From positions 3,196,198-3,260,197 of the forward strand of contig CP069419.1 of assembly GCA_017569285.1 (NCBI GenBank): 64,000 bases of DNA, written 5' to 3'. The position numbers were made by a program, and so were the translations under genes. The notes beneath the pieces were generated by a model that did no database searches, was not told the origin of the DNA, and worked only from the letters and a program-made list of their open reading frames with translations. Positions 1-10,370 of the stretch are shown piece after piece. Each line of letters begins with the position of its first letter. Position 1 is the first letter of the stretch. Source of the stretch: Clostridiales bacterium. Lineage in GTDB: Bacteria > Bacillota > Clostridia > Christensenellales > Aristaeellaceae.

Positions 1-1
1 G

Positions 2-1820
<1,819 letters not shown>

Positions 1821-1842
1821 CCGGAAGAACGGAGGAAACTGA

Positions 1843-2130
1843 ATGACCGGAAAACAACGGGCAATGCTGCGCGGAATGGCCAACACCATTGAGACCATTC
1901 TGTATATCGGCAAGGATGGAATTACGGACAATACCATCAAGGAAGCATATGACGCCCTGGAGGCGCGTGAGCTGATCAAGGGATGCGTCCAGCAGGGAGC
2001 TCCCCTGACCGCCAGAGAAGCGCTGACTGAGCTGTGTGAAAGAACCGGCGCAGAACCGATCCAGCAGATCGGCCGGCGGTTTGTCATGTACCGTCCCAGC
2101 CGGGAAAATCCCCGGATTGTGATCGAATAA
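1843..2130 (+). CDS. yhbY: YhbY family (CRM domain) RNA-binding protein
   Basis: This 95-residue protein consists of one CRM (CRS1/YhbY) RNA-binding domain; the bacterial protein associates with pre-50S particles. Visible landmarks are the N-terminal Leu-Arg-Gly-Met-Ala segment, the Ile-Gly-Lys-Asp-Gly loop in the place of the family GxxG motif, and a C-terminal Gly-Arg-Arg-Phe-Val-Met-Tyr-Arg strand. A GGAGG-like site sits just upstream. It lies between obgE and murC on the same strand. Confidence 0.93.
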   Translation: MTGKQRAMLRGMANTIETILYIGKDGITDNTIKEAYDALEARELIKGCVQQGAPLTAREALTELCERTGAEPIQQIGRRFVMYRPSRENPRIVIE

Positions 2131-2157
2131 AATACCCCAATTATGGAAGTGAATGCA

Positions 2158-3564
2158 ATGAATACACCGCACATCAGGGATTTTAAAGGCAAACGGATCC
2201 ATATGATCGGTATCGGCGGCAGCAGCATGAGCGGGCTGGCAGAAATGCTGATTGAACAGGGGTACCAGGTGACCGGCAGCGACCGGGACGAGGGATACCT
2301 GATCCACCATGTACGGGAAGCGGGCGGTGAGGTCATGATCGGCCAGCGCCCGGAAAACGTACACGGAGCGGACCTGGTGGTGTATTCCGCCGCAATCGCG
2401 AAGGATAATCCGGAACGGGCGGAAGCGGACCGGCTGGGTATTCCCTCCCTGGAACGGGCATACCTGCTGGGCCAGCTGATGGAAGGATATCCGAAGGCTG
2501 TCGGAATCTGCGGAGCCCACGGGAAGACCACCGTTACGAGCATGCTGAGCCAGATCCTCCTGGAAAACGGAAAGGATCCGAGCATCCATATCGGCGGACG
2601 GCTGGATGCCATCGGCGGAAGCGTGCACATCGGCCACAGCGATATTTTTGTGGCAGAAGCATGTGAGTTCAACCGAAGCTTCCTGCAGATCAGCCCGACT
2701 GTGGCGGTTGTGCTGAATATTGACGCGGACCACCTGGACTGCTACCGGGACATTGATGAGATTGAAGAAACGTTCGGTCGGTTCCTCAGCGCTCTGCCGG
2801 AGAACGGCATTGCGGTCGGCAACGGGGACGACCCCCGCGTGCGCCGGCAGATTGAAAAACTCAGCTGCCGGAAGATCTTCTTCGGATTCGGCGGGAACAA
2901 CGAATGGCATCCGGAAAAGATCGAGGAAGATGAACGCGGATATGCGACGTTCAGCCTCATGCACGGCAGCCTGGAAACCGTACGGATGAAAATGGGCGTT
3001 CCGGGAGATTTCAACCTGATGAACGCGATGGCTGCCATGGCGGCAGCCGAAGCGCTGGGAGTGGAACCGGAAAATGCAGCGGCCAGCCTGGAACATTTTA
3101 CCGGCGCACACAGGCGGTTTGAACTGACCGACGTGATCGATGGGGTGGAGGTATTCCATGATTACGGCCACAATCCGACCGAAATGCGCAACGCGCTGAG
3201 CATCGCCCGTAAGCGGTGCAGGGGACGGCTGTGGGCTGTCATGCAGCCCCACACATTCAGCCGGGTACGCAGCCTGTTCAATGATTACCTGTCATGTACG
3301 GAAGAAGCTGATATCACACTGGTGACTGATATCTGCGCGGCCCGGGAAAAAGATCCGGGAGACCTGAACAGCGGTATGCTTGTGGCCGGAATGAAGCAGA
3401 ACGGAATTGAAGCCGTCTGGACCCCCAGCTTCGATGATACAGAGAAATACCTGCGGGAGAACTGGCGCGCCGGAGATCTTGTGCTGACGATGGGATGCGG
3501 GGATATCAACCTGCTGAATGCCCAGATTCACCGCCATGAAACGGAAAAGGGGGAGAAAAGATGA
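2158..3564 (+). CDS. murC: UDP-N-acetylmuramate--L-alanine ligase
   Basis: MurC adds L-alanine to UDP-MurNAc, the first amino-acid step of peptidoglycan precursor synthesis in the cytosol. The protein has the N-terminal Rossmann motif GIGGSSMSG, the ATP-binding GAHGKTT loop at about 119-125, and the C-terminal substrate domain with HDYGHNPTE. I start at the second ATG because GGAAG lies 8 bases before it, while the ATG five codons upstream has no ribosome site; this gives 468 residues. The stop overlaps alr by four bases (ATGA), so L-alanine ligation and alanine racemisation are translationally coupled. Confidence 0.96.
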   Translation: MNTPHIRDFKGKRIHMIGIGGSSMSGLAEMLIEQGYQVTGSDRDEGYLIHHVREAGGEVMIGQRPENVHGADLVVYSAAIAKDNPERAEADRLGIPSLERAYLLGQLMEGYPKAVGICGAHGKTTVTSMLSQILLENGKDPSIHIGGRLDAIGGSVHIGHSDIFVAEACEFNRSFLQISPTVAVVLNIDADHLDCYRDIDEIEETFGRFLSALPENGIAVGNGDDPRVRRQIEKLSCRKIFFGFGGNNEWHPEKIEEDERGYATFSLMHGSLETVRMKMGVPGDFNLMNAMAAMAAAEALGVEPENAAASLEHFTGAHRRFELTDVIDGVEVFHDYGHNPTEMRNALSIARKRCRGRLWAVMQPHTFSRVRSLFNDYLSCTEEADITLVTDICAAREKDPGDLNSGMLVAGMKQNGIEAVWTPSFDDTEKYLRENWRAGDLVLTMGCGDINLLNAQIHRHETEKGEKR

Positions 3565-4676
3565 TTCCCCGGAACAGAAGAGAAATCCGTACGGATATCC
3601 TGCAGGAAAATATGGAAAAAATCCGCGGGCAGGTGCCAGCCGGCGTAAAAGTCCTGGCCGTTGTCAAGGCAGACGGATACGGCCACGGCGCAGCTGAGAC
3701 AAGCCGGGCAGCGCTGGCCGGCGGGGCCGATATGCTGGCGGTAGCCGCAGTCGGTGAGGGCATCGTCCTGCGGCAGGCCGGAATCACCGCTCCCATCCTG
3801 GTGCTTGGAGCCGTGCTGGATTGTGACGCAGCCGATGGCGTTGCACACGGACTGACACAGACAGTATGTACGACGGAAATGGTGCGCATCTGTGAAACTG
3901 CTGCCGCGGCGCAGGGTAAAACGGCCGAAGTTCATCTGAAGATTGATACCGGAATGGGGCGTATCGGAGTACGGGACGCGGAAGAAAGGGATGCCGTGCT
4001 CGGTGAAATCGCAAAGTGCCCGCATGTGAAACTGACAGGGGTGTTTACCCACCTGAGCGACGCGGACGGGGACGAGGACGGGATGGCCTATACTGAGGAA
4101 CAGTTCCGGAAATTCCGGCGGCTGACCGGCGGAATGCCGAAGGATGTGATCCGCCACTGCGCCAATTCCGCAGCGATTCACCGCCGGCCGGACATGGCCC
4201 TGGATATGGTCCGCGCGGGAATCAGCCTTTACGGATATCCGCCGGTGGAAGACAATATCGGCCTGCAGCCCGCGATGCGCTGGACGGCGAAAATCAGCTA
4301 CATCAAGGAGCTCCCGGCCGGGGAGTACATCAGTTACGGACGGACTTTCCGAACTGACCGGACCACACGGGTGGCCACTGTGACATGCGGATATGCAGAC
4401 GGATATCACCGGGCTGCAAGCGGAAAAGCCGAGGTGCTGATTCACGGGAGACGGGCTCCGGTTCTCGGACGGATCTGCATGGACCAGATGATGGCTGATA
4501 TTACCGGGATCGATGACGTAAAAGCAGAAGATGAAGCCGTGCTGATGGGTACAGACGGAGATGAATGTATTACTGCCGAGGATCTCGCCAGATGGAGCGG
4601 GACCATCAGCTACGAAATCCTGGTGGATGCTGCCAACCGCGTGGAACGCGTATTCCGCAACGGTACAGAAGACTGA
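3561..4676 (+). CDS. alr: Alanine racemase
   Basis: Alr is a pyridoxal-phosphate enzyme that interconverts L- and D-alanine for peptidoglycan. The 371-residue sequence has the PLP lysine in VVKADGYGHG (Lys36), the opposing catalytic tyrosine in SYGRTF (Tyr259), and the family ending with the Arg-Ile-Cys-Met-Asp-Gln-Met segment. It overlaps murC by four bases and is followed 15 bases later by a membrane-protein gene. Confidence 0.96.
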   Translation: MIPRNRREIRTDILQENMEKIRGQVPAGVKVLAVVKADGYGHGAAETSRAALAGGADMLAVAAVGEGIVLRQAGITAPILVLGAVLDCDAADGVAHGLTQTVCTTEMVRICETAAAAQGKTAEVHLKIDTGMGRIGVRDAEERDAVLGEIAKCPHVKLTGVFTHLSDADGDEDGMAYTEEQFRKFRRLTGGMPKDVIRHCANSAAIHRRPDMALDMVRAGISLYGYPPVEDNIGLQPAMRWTAKISYIKELPAGEYISYGRTFRTDRTTRVATVTCGYADGYHRAASGKAEVLIHGRRAPVLGRICMDQMMADITGIDDVKAEDEAVLMGTDGDECITAEDLARWSGTISYEILVDAANRVERVFRNGTED

Positions 4677-4691
4677 AAGGACTGAAACACG

Positions 4692-5498
4692 ATGACGGTA
4701 AAGAAAAACCAACCGGTAAAACCAGTGACGAAGCCTTACCTGACCGGAGCGGTGACAGATGAGAATACGCTTAAAAAAGTACTGAAGTTTTTCGGAAGCA
4801 TGATGCTGATCATCATCATGTGCTTTATTGTCTGCACGATGATGAATTTCGACAGCGATATACTCCGGATCGGAGCAAACGCAGCTGTCGTGCTTCTGGT
4901 TCTGTTTATCCTGTACAATCAGGGACAGGTTCACGGAGCTGAGGCTGTAGCAAGGGGAGAAATCCTGTACCAGCGCCAGGAAAAAGGCCTGGAAATTACG
5001 GCTAATGAGCGGCGGCTGAGTTATCATCCGCTGAAGGGATATGTAACCGCACTGATCGGAATGATTCCGTTTGTTATCCTGGGAATTATTCTTGCATTCA
5101 GCGCGGAAAGGCAGATGACGTCTGCCGGAACCCTGCCCGGGTGGACGAGTTCACTGCTGCGGCGGAGCGATATCGGCGGCGCACTGGTTTCCTATACGGA
5201 AGGTGAACCTGTCAGCAGCGTGGATATCATCCGGATGATTGTTCGGGTAACGATTATGCCGTTTGTGAGCATGACCGGATCCGCCAATAAGGACCTGATG
5301 CTGACTGTTGAGAGAATCAGTCCGATTCTCCTGCTTCTCCCGGTCATTTCTTACGGCACCGGATTCCTGTTCGGGAAAAACGTACGAACAAGGATCCATA
5401 CCCAGATTGAAGAGAACAGGAAGATCCGGAAAAAGCGGGAGATCAAAGCACGGCGGGCACGGCGCAGAGCATCGTCCGCACCGGAGCAGCTGAACTGA
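4692..5498 (+). CDS. Polytopic membrane protein of unknown function
   Basis: I do not recognise a family. The 268-residue protein has a short charged N-terminus, hydrophobic segments at about 33-51, 61-77, 117-136 and 209-228 (a weaker one near 181-195), and a strongly basic C-terminal tail (about 229-262) rich in Arg and Lys that should lie in the cytosol by the positive-inside rule. It sits between alr and rsmD on the same strand with short gaps, so it is probably read as part of this operon. No catalytic motif is visible. Confidence 0.75.
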   Translation: MTVKKNQPVKPVTKPYLTGAVTDENTLKKVLKFFGSMMLIIIMCFIVCTMMNFDSDILRIGANAAVVLLVLFILYNQGQVHGAEAVARGEILYQRQEKGLEITANERRLSYHPLKGYVTALIGMIPFVILGIILAFSAERQMTSAGTLPGWTSSLLRRSDIGGALVSYTEGEPVSSVDIIRMIVRVTIMPFVSMTGSANKDLMLTVERISPILLLLPVISYGTGFLFGKNVRTRIHTQIEENRKIRKKREIKARRARRRASSAPEQLN

Positions 5499-5510
5499 CG
5501 GGAGCAGCAG

Positions 5511-6089
5511 ATGCGCATTATCGCAGGTACCGCCCGGGGGCGGAAAATTGAAGCACCGGAAGGGAAAAACACCCGTCCGACGCTTGACAGGGTACGCGAA
5601 AACCTGTTTAATATTCTGCAGATGAAAATCCGGGGCAGCCGGGTGCTGGATCTTTTTGCGGGAAGCGGCGCCCTGAGCATTGAAGCGCTCAGCCGCGGAG
5701 CAGAAAGCGCCACCTTGGTGGATTCAGACCGGAATGCTAACCGGATACAGAAGAAAAACCTGGAATCGCTTGGGTTTGCCGGACAGGCAGAAGTCATGCT
5801 GCGGGACTGGAAACAGGCAGCGGCCGAACTGATCCGTGACGGACGGCAATATGACCTTGTTTTCCTGGATCCCCCGTACCGTATGACCGATCTGCGGGAG
5901 GTTTTCGCCACACTGGAAAAGCTGATTGCGGATGACGGGCTTGTTGTCCTTGAGCATGAGGCAAAAGCAGAAGTCACTGCCGGTGAATCTTTTGAAGAAA
6001 CAGACCGAAGACAGTGGGGCTACTGCGGTGTTACATTTTACCGAATGATGAAGGAACGCAGAAACAACACGGGAGGAGAGGACAAATGA
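5511..6089 (+). CDS. rsmD: 16S rRNA (guanine(966)-N2)-methyltransferase
   Basis: RsmD methylates N2 of G966 in 16S rRNA within the assembled 30S subunit using S-adenosylmethionine. The 192 residues begin with the family signature RIIAGTARGRK and TRPTLDRVRENLFN, carry SAM motif I DLFAGSGALSIEALSRG at 47-63 and the catalytic LDPPY at 119-123. The pairing with coaD, which overlaps its stop by four bases, is a conserved order in Firmicutes. Confidence 0.95.
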   Translation: MRIIAGTARGRKIEAPEGKNTRPTLDRVRENLFNILQMKIRGSRVLDLFAGSGALSIEALSRGAESATLVDSDRNANRIQKKNLESLGFAGQAEVMLRDWKQAAAELIRDGRQYDLVFLDPPYRMTDLREVFATLEKLIADDGLVVLEHEAKAEVTAGESFEETDRRQWGYCGVTFYRMMKERRNNTGGEDK

Positions 6090-6568
6090 AGGGCATTTTT
6101 CCGGGATCTTTTGACCCACCGACCCGGGGACACCTCGATCTGATCCGCCGTGCCGCATCCATGATGGACCATCTGACCATCTGCGTTATGGTGAACATTT
6201 CAAAGGCCGGAACGATTCCCACGGAAGAGCGGGTACGGATGCTTGAAAAAGCGTGCCGCGATATTCCGAATGTTTCGGTGGACCGGTGGGACGGACTGCT
6301 GGCGGATTACATGCGCAGGCAGGAGCCAGGAACCGCTGTGATCCGGGGTGTTCGCAGCTCTGCCGAGTTTGAACAGGAACGGAATGCCGCAGCTGTGAAC
6401 CGCGCCTTGTATCCCGGCCTGGAAACCGTCCTGCTGTTTGCCGGGGACGGGATGGACAGCGTGTCTTCCTCTACCGTGCGGGAAATTGCAGCTTTCGGCG
6501 GGGATTACCGTTTCCTGATTCCGGATCAGATTGCAAAGGATATTGACAGGTACCTGAAGAAAGAATAA
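6086..6568 (+). CDS. coaD: Phosphopantetheine adenylyltransferase
   Basis: CoaD transfers AMP from ATP to 4'-phosphopantetheine, the penultimate step of coenzyme A synthesis. The 160-residue protein has GSFDPPTRGH near the start (TRGH being the nucleotidyltransferase HxGH-type motif with Thr in place of His), the ISKAGT loop, and the C-terminal SSSTVRE motif. I use the ATG inside ATGA with GGGAGGAGAGG eight bases upstream; the frame is open further upstream but that part lies inside rsmD and is not family-like. Confidence 0.95.
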   Translation: MKGIFPGSFDPPTRGHLDLIRRAASMMDHLTICVMVNISKAGTIPTEERVRMLEKACRDIPNVSVDRWDGLLADYMRRQEPGTAVIRGVRSSAEFEQERNAAAVNRALYPGLETVLLFAGDGMDSVSSSTVREIAAFGGDYRFLIPDQIAKDIDRYLKKE

Positions 6569-6602
6569 ACGGCCGGTTGCGGCGGACGAGGAGGAGAAAA
6601 AC

Positions 6603-7241
6603 ATGGCGGGAGACATCAACAGCGCGGAACTCTGCCTGAAGGCAGTCAGCGTCCTGCAGGAGGAACTGAGGAACGCCCGGAAAACCCTGATCAACAGTGA
6701 AACATGCGTGGTGAACCGGAGCACAATGACAGCCCAGCTGGAATACCTTCGGGACAACATTCCGGATACGGTGGACAAAGCAGCGGAAATTGTCAGAAAC
6801 GAAGAGCAGATCCGCATGGAGGCGGAACGGATCCGGAAGGATACGCTGAACAACGCGCAGGCTCAGGCACAGGGAATGGTGGATGAAGCCAGCGCGAAAG
6901 CAGCATCCATGATTGACCAGGCTGTCCAGGAAGCAAACGCACGGGTGGAACATGCCGTGAATGAAGCAAACGCCACTGTTGAAAATGCCAAAGCGGAAGC
7001 CGCCCGGATCATCGCCGATGCCCAGAAGAAAGCCGATGAGCTGGTCGAAGAAGAAAGCATTGTCCGCCGTGCGCGTGTGGAAAGCGAAGAACTGCGTGAA
7101 AGCGCCCGCCAGGAAGCCGCCAACCTGCATAAGAATACGCTGAACTATATTGATTCGCTGCTGGCGGAGACAGACCGGAAGATGAGTGAACTGATCAACA
7201 ATATCCGGCTGGAACGGAATGAAATCCAGAACCGCAGGTAA
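6603..7241 (+). CDS. Coiled-coil protein, DivIVA/ATP-synthase-subunit-like
   Basis: The 212 residues are almost wholly helical and charged, with heptad-like Ala/Glu/Gln runs from about 55 to 185 that include repeated blocks of the form Val-x-Glu-Ala-x-Ala. There is no transmembrane segment or enzymatic motif. Such proteins behind coaD in Clostridia are often labelled ATPase or DivIVA-like on composition alone; the N-terminal Leu-Gln-Glu-Glu-Leu segment could be a DivIVA-type lipid-binding start, but I do not see the family's signature. It has a strong GAGGAGG ribosome site and ends the first plus-strand run. Confidence 0.7.
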   Translation: MAGDINSAELCLKAVSVLQEELRNARKTLINSETCVVNRSTMTAQLEYLRDNIPDTVDKAAEIVRNEEQIRMEAERIRKDTLNNAQAQAQGMVDEASAKAASMIDQAVQEANARVEHAVNEANATVENAKAEAARIIADAQKKADELVEEESIVRRARVESEELRESARQEAANLHKNTLNYIDSLLAETDRKMSELINNIRLERNEIQNRR

Positions 7242-7298
7242 GGACGGTTTTGTACAAAATGACCAAAGGGAAAGAGGAATGCTTGTGGAAACGGGCAG

Positions 7299-7327
7299 TT
7301 CCTTTTTCTTTTGCCTTTCCGTATAAT
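7299..7327 (+). promoter_or_regulatory. Weak sigma-A promoter for the sugar ABC ATPase gene
   Basis: A perfect TATAAT (7322-7327) lies 17 bases after a poor -35 match TTCCTT. The gap between 7241 and 7380 and the separate AGGAGG ribosome site support an independent transcript for the downstream gene. The -35 is the weak point. Confidence 0.4.
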
Positions 7328-7379
7328 ATGGGCATAGATGGAGGCAAAGGTCTCCGAAAAAGCATAGGAGGATTCAGCA

Positions 7380-8513
7380 ATGGCAAGTGTATCCCTTCAG
7401 CACATCTACAAGGTATATACCGGAAACGTGACCGCTGTCAGCGATTTCACCCTGGACATTGAAGACAAGGAATTTATCGTTCTGGTCGGACCTTCCGGCT
7501 GCGGTAAGTCCACCACCCTGCGCATGGTTGCCGGCCTGGAAGAAATTTCCGACGGTGAACTGTACATCGGCGACAAGCTGGTAAATGACGTAGCTCCCAA
7601 GGACCGCGACATCGCGATGGTGTTCCAGAACTACGCCCTGTATCCGCACATGACCGTTTATGACAACATGGCATTCGGCCTGAAGCTCCGCAAGACCCCC
7701 AAGGATGAGATCAAGCGCCGCGTGGAAGAAGCCGCCAAGATCCTGGATATCGCCCACCTGCTGAACCGGAAACCGAAGGCCCTGTCCGGCGGCCAGCGGC
7801 AGCGTGTTGCTCTGGGACGTGCAATCGTCCGCGAGCCCAAGGTCTTCCTGTTTGACGAACCTCTGTCCAACCTGGACGCCAAGCTGCGTGTTGCGATGCG
7901 TACCGAAATCACCAAGCTGCATCAGCGCCTGCAGACCACCTTCATCTATGTTACCCATGACCAGACTGAAGCTATGACGATGGCCAGCCGTATCGTGGTT
8001 ATGAAGGACGGCGTTATCCAGCAGGTGGATACCCCCCAGAACCTGTACGATTTCCCGGCGAACGAATTTGTGGCCGGCTTCATCGGCAGCCCCCAGATGA
8101 ACTTCTTCAACGTCCGCCTCGAACGTGAGGGACAGGATGTTGTGGCGCTGTTCGGCGAGAACAAGATCGTGGTTCCCGAGAAGAAGATCGCGAAGTTCAC
8201 TGATGAAAGCTACATCGGCAAGGAAGTTGTGATGGGCATTCGTCCTGAGAACATTTCCGATGATGAAGCGAAACTGGCTGAGTTCGCTTCCGCCACGATC
8301 GACGTGGACGTGGAAGTGACCGAACTGATGGGTTCCGAAACCTACCTGTACCTGAGCACCACCGGTAAGGACGGCAACATCATCGCCCGCGTGGATCCCC
8401 GGACCTCCAGCAAGGCCGGCAACAAGATCCGCATCGCGTTCGATACGAACCACCTGCACTTCTTCGACAAGGAAACGGAGAAGACCATCCTGAACAGCGG
8501 ATACGTCGGATAA
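7380..8513 (+). CDS. Carbohydrate ABC transporter ATP-binding protein, MsmK/UgpC/MalK type
   Basis: This is the energising subunit of a CUT1-type sugar importer; in Gram-positives one such ATPase often serves several permeases. The 377 residues show Walker [10 protein letters not shown] (37-45), Q-loop QNYALYPH, signature LSGGQ (135-139), Walker B FLFDEP (156-161), the switch His in [11 protein letters not shown], and the C-terminal regulatory OB-fold region (GxRPENI). No permease or binding-protein gene is adjacent, so it is probably a shared ATPase. Codon use (GGC, CGC/CGT, AAG, TCC) differs from neighbouring genes and matches pckA and groEL, suggesting high expression. Confidence 0.93.
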   Translation: MASVSLQHIYKVYTGNVTAVSDFTLDIEDKEFIVLVGPSGCGKSTTLRMVAGLEEISDGELYIGDKLVNDVAPKDRDIAMVFQNYALYPHMTVYDNMAFGLKLRKTPKDEIKRRVEEAAKILDIAHLLNRKPKALSGGQRQRVALGRAIVREPKVFLFDEPLSNLDAKLRVAMRTEITKLHQRLQTTFIYVTHDQTEAMTMASRIVVMKDGVIQQVDTPQNLYDFPANEFVAGFIGSPQMNFFNVRLEREGQDVVALFGENKIVVPEKKIAKFTDESYIGKEVVMGIRPENISDDEAKLAEFASATIDVDVEVTELMGSETYLYLSTTGKDGNIIARVDPRTSSKAGNKIRIAFDTNHLHFFDKETEKTILNSGYVG

Positions 8514-8524
8514 TCATCCATACC

Positions 8525-8565
8525 GAAAAACAAGTCCCGGGCTGTAAAGCCCGGGACTCTTTTTT
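8525..8565. terminator. Bidirectional rho-independent terminator
   Basis: An 11-bp perfect stem (8533-8543 with 8548-8558) around a GTAA loop is followed by CTTTTTT on the plus strand and, read on the minus strand, by a TTGTTTTT run. It separates the convergent sugar ATPase gene and the secreted CHAP-like gene. Confidence 0.93.
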
Positions 8566-8575
8566 GCAATCGATC

Positions 8576-9262
8576 TCAATCTGTACTGAGCGGCGAACGG
8601 CAGATCTTGAGGGAGGGGATCTGCGCAATTATTTCCGGTGAAGTTTCATTCAGATGGTTTCCGTCTGAAAAGCCTTTTCCAACGGATATGAGATTGTAAT
8701 TCAGACTTGAGATCTGAAGGAAAAGGATCTCTTCTCCATTGACGGCGTAAACAACCGCACTGTGCTGAAAACTCATTTTATTGGCACGGTATTCCACACG
8801 CACGATGTCACCGACGCGAAGACCGCCGGCAGCTTCCATGGAGTAGTAGCATTTCCAGTTTTTGTGGGGATTCGGTTCACCGGAGAGCAGATAACCGATG
8901 AACTGGGCAAAACCGAAACATTCACCCCATCCGCCCGTATTCGGCGAGTAGGAAGCGACCTGGTCAATGCCCCACCGGCAGCCGTACCAGTCTTTGCGGA
9001 AGCCGGACCGATTATGACGGTTAACGGCAGTATCCGTCCAGCCCGGGCATTCAGGGATTCCATGGTATGTCTGAGCTGTATTGGCCGGGGTGGTCCAGTA
9101 CCAGCCGTCATAAAGCTCATATTCTTCAATGATGGCATTCAGGTTTTCCGTGGTAAAGACGCCGGCAAACCGGTCATCCGTGAAATTATATGCAGCCAGG
9201 GCTGTGGAAGCGAAGGGCAGGGCCAGGAGCATCACCAGGAAGAAACAGCAAAAACGCTTCAT
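8576..9262 (-). CDS. Secreted CHAP/NlpC-like cysteine protein
   Basis: A 228-residue exported protein. I start at the ATG with GGAGG eight bases upstream, which places a typical signal peptide first (Lys-Arg, then a hydrophobic stretch to about 20 and an Ala-Leu-Ala-Ala cleavage region near 21-24). The mature part has ECFGFAQF with Cys115 at the start of a helix, then GLRVGDIVRVEYR and a histidine in FQHSAVVY (His167): the Cys-then-His order of papain-like CHAP/NlpC-P60 domains. A role as a wall hydrolase or secreted cysteine peptidase is an inference; the family match is by pattern only. Confidence 0.7.
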   Translation of the reverse strand: MKRFCCFFLVMLLALPFASTALAAYNFTDDRFAGVFTTENLNAIIEEYELYDGWYWTTPANTAQTYHGIPECPGWTDTAVNRHNRSGFRKDWYGCRWGIDQVASYSPNTGGWGECFGFAQFIGYLLSGEPNPHKNWKCYYSMEAAGGLRVGDIVRVEYRANKMSFQHSAVVYAVNGEEILFLQISSLNYNLISVGKGFSDGNHLNETSPEIIAQIPSLKICRSPLSTD

Positions 9263-9302
9263 GGTCCCGCCTCCTTTTTCAAACAGATTCCTCTCTTGGA
9301 TT

Positions 9303-9331
9303 ATTATACGGCTTTCCGGAGTCCGGCGCAA
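9303..9331 (-). promoter_or_regulatory. Sigma-A promoter for the secreted CHAP-like gene
   Basis: On the minus strand TTGCGC (9331-9326), 17 bases, then TATAAT (9308-9303), about 40 bases before the chosen start codon. Confidence 0.55.
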
Positions 9332-9354
9332 CCGGAACAGCGGGAAAACGGGTC

Positions 9355-9383
9355 TTTCAATAAATGCCCGTTTGTGATAAAAT
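9355..9383 (+). promoter_or_regulatory. Extended -10 promoter for the PucR-type regulator
   Basis: TGATAAAAT (extended -10, hexamer 9378-9383) with a weak TTTCAA 17 bases upstream, 33 bases before the ATG at 9416. Confidence 0.5.
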
Positions 9384-9415
9384 CAATCAGATCAACGCAG
9401 AAGGGGGAAAACTGC

Positions 9416-10336
9416 ATGAAGCCGCAGCCTGTTCATATCGGCCTGCTGAACGCGGAAGAAATACCGGATGAAATCCGGGTAAGCCTGAATGCCGGCTGTG
9501 GTACTGCACGCGGAAATGGGATGATATTTATCCGTGCAGGCGGTCAATACCTTTGCTGTGAGGACAGTGAAGCCGGGGAAGACCTGATCCGGGCTGTAAC
9601 AGGGAACCGGGATACCGGTACCCGGCCTGCAGATCCGTGGCAAAAAGCATTACGGGGCGATGTCTCCGATGGAATTATCCGCGACAACGTTTCCCGATGC
9701 GTGATTGTGTTCCGGGCTTCGTCCGGGCAGGATAAGCTTCCGGGACGCGCATTGTTTGAAGAACTGATTCCGATGGAAACGGGCGATGCCATTACGGAAA
9801 CAAACGGTGAAATTGTTCTGATCAAGCAGGCGGATGGACTGAGTGAGGAAGAAATCACCGAGTTTACGGCGGCTGTAACGGATACTGCGGAAACCGAAGC
9901 CGGAATACGCCTGCAGGCCGGTATCGGAAGGCTGACCCGGAATGCGTCGGAACTGAAGGACAGCTTCAATAAAGCGGAAACGGCAATCAGCCTCGGGAAA
10001 CGTTTCCTTGCCGGAGAATCTGTATATGCATACGGACACCTTGCCGCAGAACGGCTTCTAGATGCCGTTTCCCCCGGAGAACGCGCCCGGCTGCGAAAAG
10101 AACTGTTTACTCCGGAAACCAGGAAGCTCCTGTCCGGCGAGATGATGGAGACGATTGATGCCTTTTTCCGGAATGACCTGAACCTGTCCACCACGGCGAG
10201 GGAAATGTTCATTCACCGGAATACCCTGATATACCGGCTGGACAAGATCCGGAAAGTGACCGGATACGATCTGCGCCATTTTCAGGATGCGGTGGCATTC
10301 CGCCTGCTGAGCAGGCTGCCTGAAAACGAGGAATAA
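9416..10336 (+). CDS. PucR/CdaR-type transcriptional regulator
   Basis: The 306-residue protein ends in the HTH_30 domain of the PucR/CdaR family: helix LSTTAREMFIHRNTLIYRLDKI at about 262-283 followed by Gly-Tyr-Asp-Leu and a final helix. The middle (about 150-230) resembles the GGDEF-like domain these regulators carry, with no catalytic GGDEF sequence; the N-terminal 110 residues are an unassigned sensor part. The frame extends far upstream but there it is antisense to the CHAP-like gene; AAGGGGG lies before the chosen ATG. Its target is unknown; the protease gene downstream or the divergent secreted protein are candidates. Confidence 0.82.
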   Translation: MKPQPVHIGLLNAEEIPDEIRVSLNAGCGTARGNGMIFIRAGGQYLCCEDSEAGEDLIRAVTGNRDTGTRPADPWQKALRGDVSDGIIRDNVSRCVIVFRASSGQDKLPGRALFEELIPMETGDAITETNGEIVLIKQADGLSEEEITEFTAAVTDTAETEAGIRLQAGIGRLTRNASELKDSFNKAETAISLGKRFLAGESVYAYGHLAAERLLDAVSPGERARLRKELFTPETRKLLSGEMMETIDAFFRNDLNLSTTAREMFIHRNTLIYRLDKIRKVTGYDLRHFQDAVAFRLLSRLPENEE

Positions 10337-10370
10337 GCGCGGGACAGCGCCCGCAAACGGAGGACTCTGA

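Noticed and set aside
8762..9415. Upstream extension of the PucR-type regulator frame
   Set aside because: It is antisense to the secreted CHAP-like gene; the ATG at 9416 has its own ribosome site and promoter.
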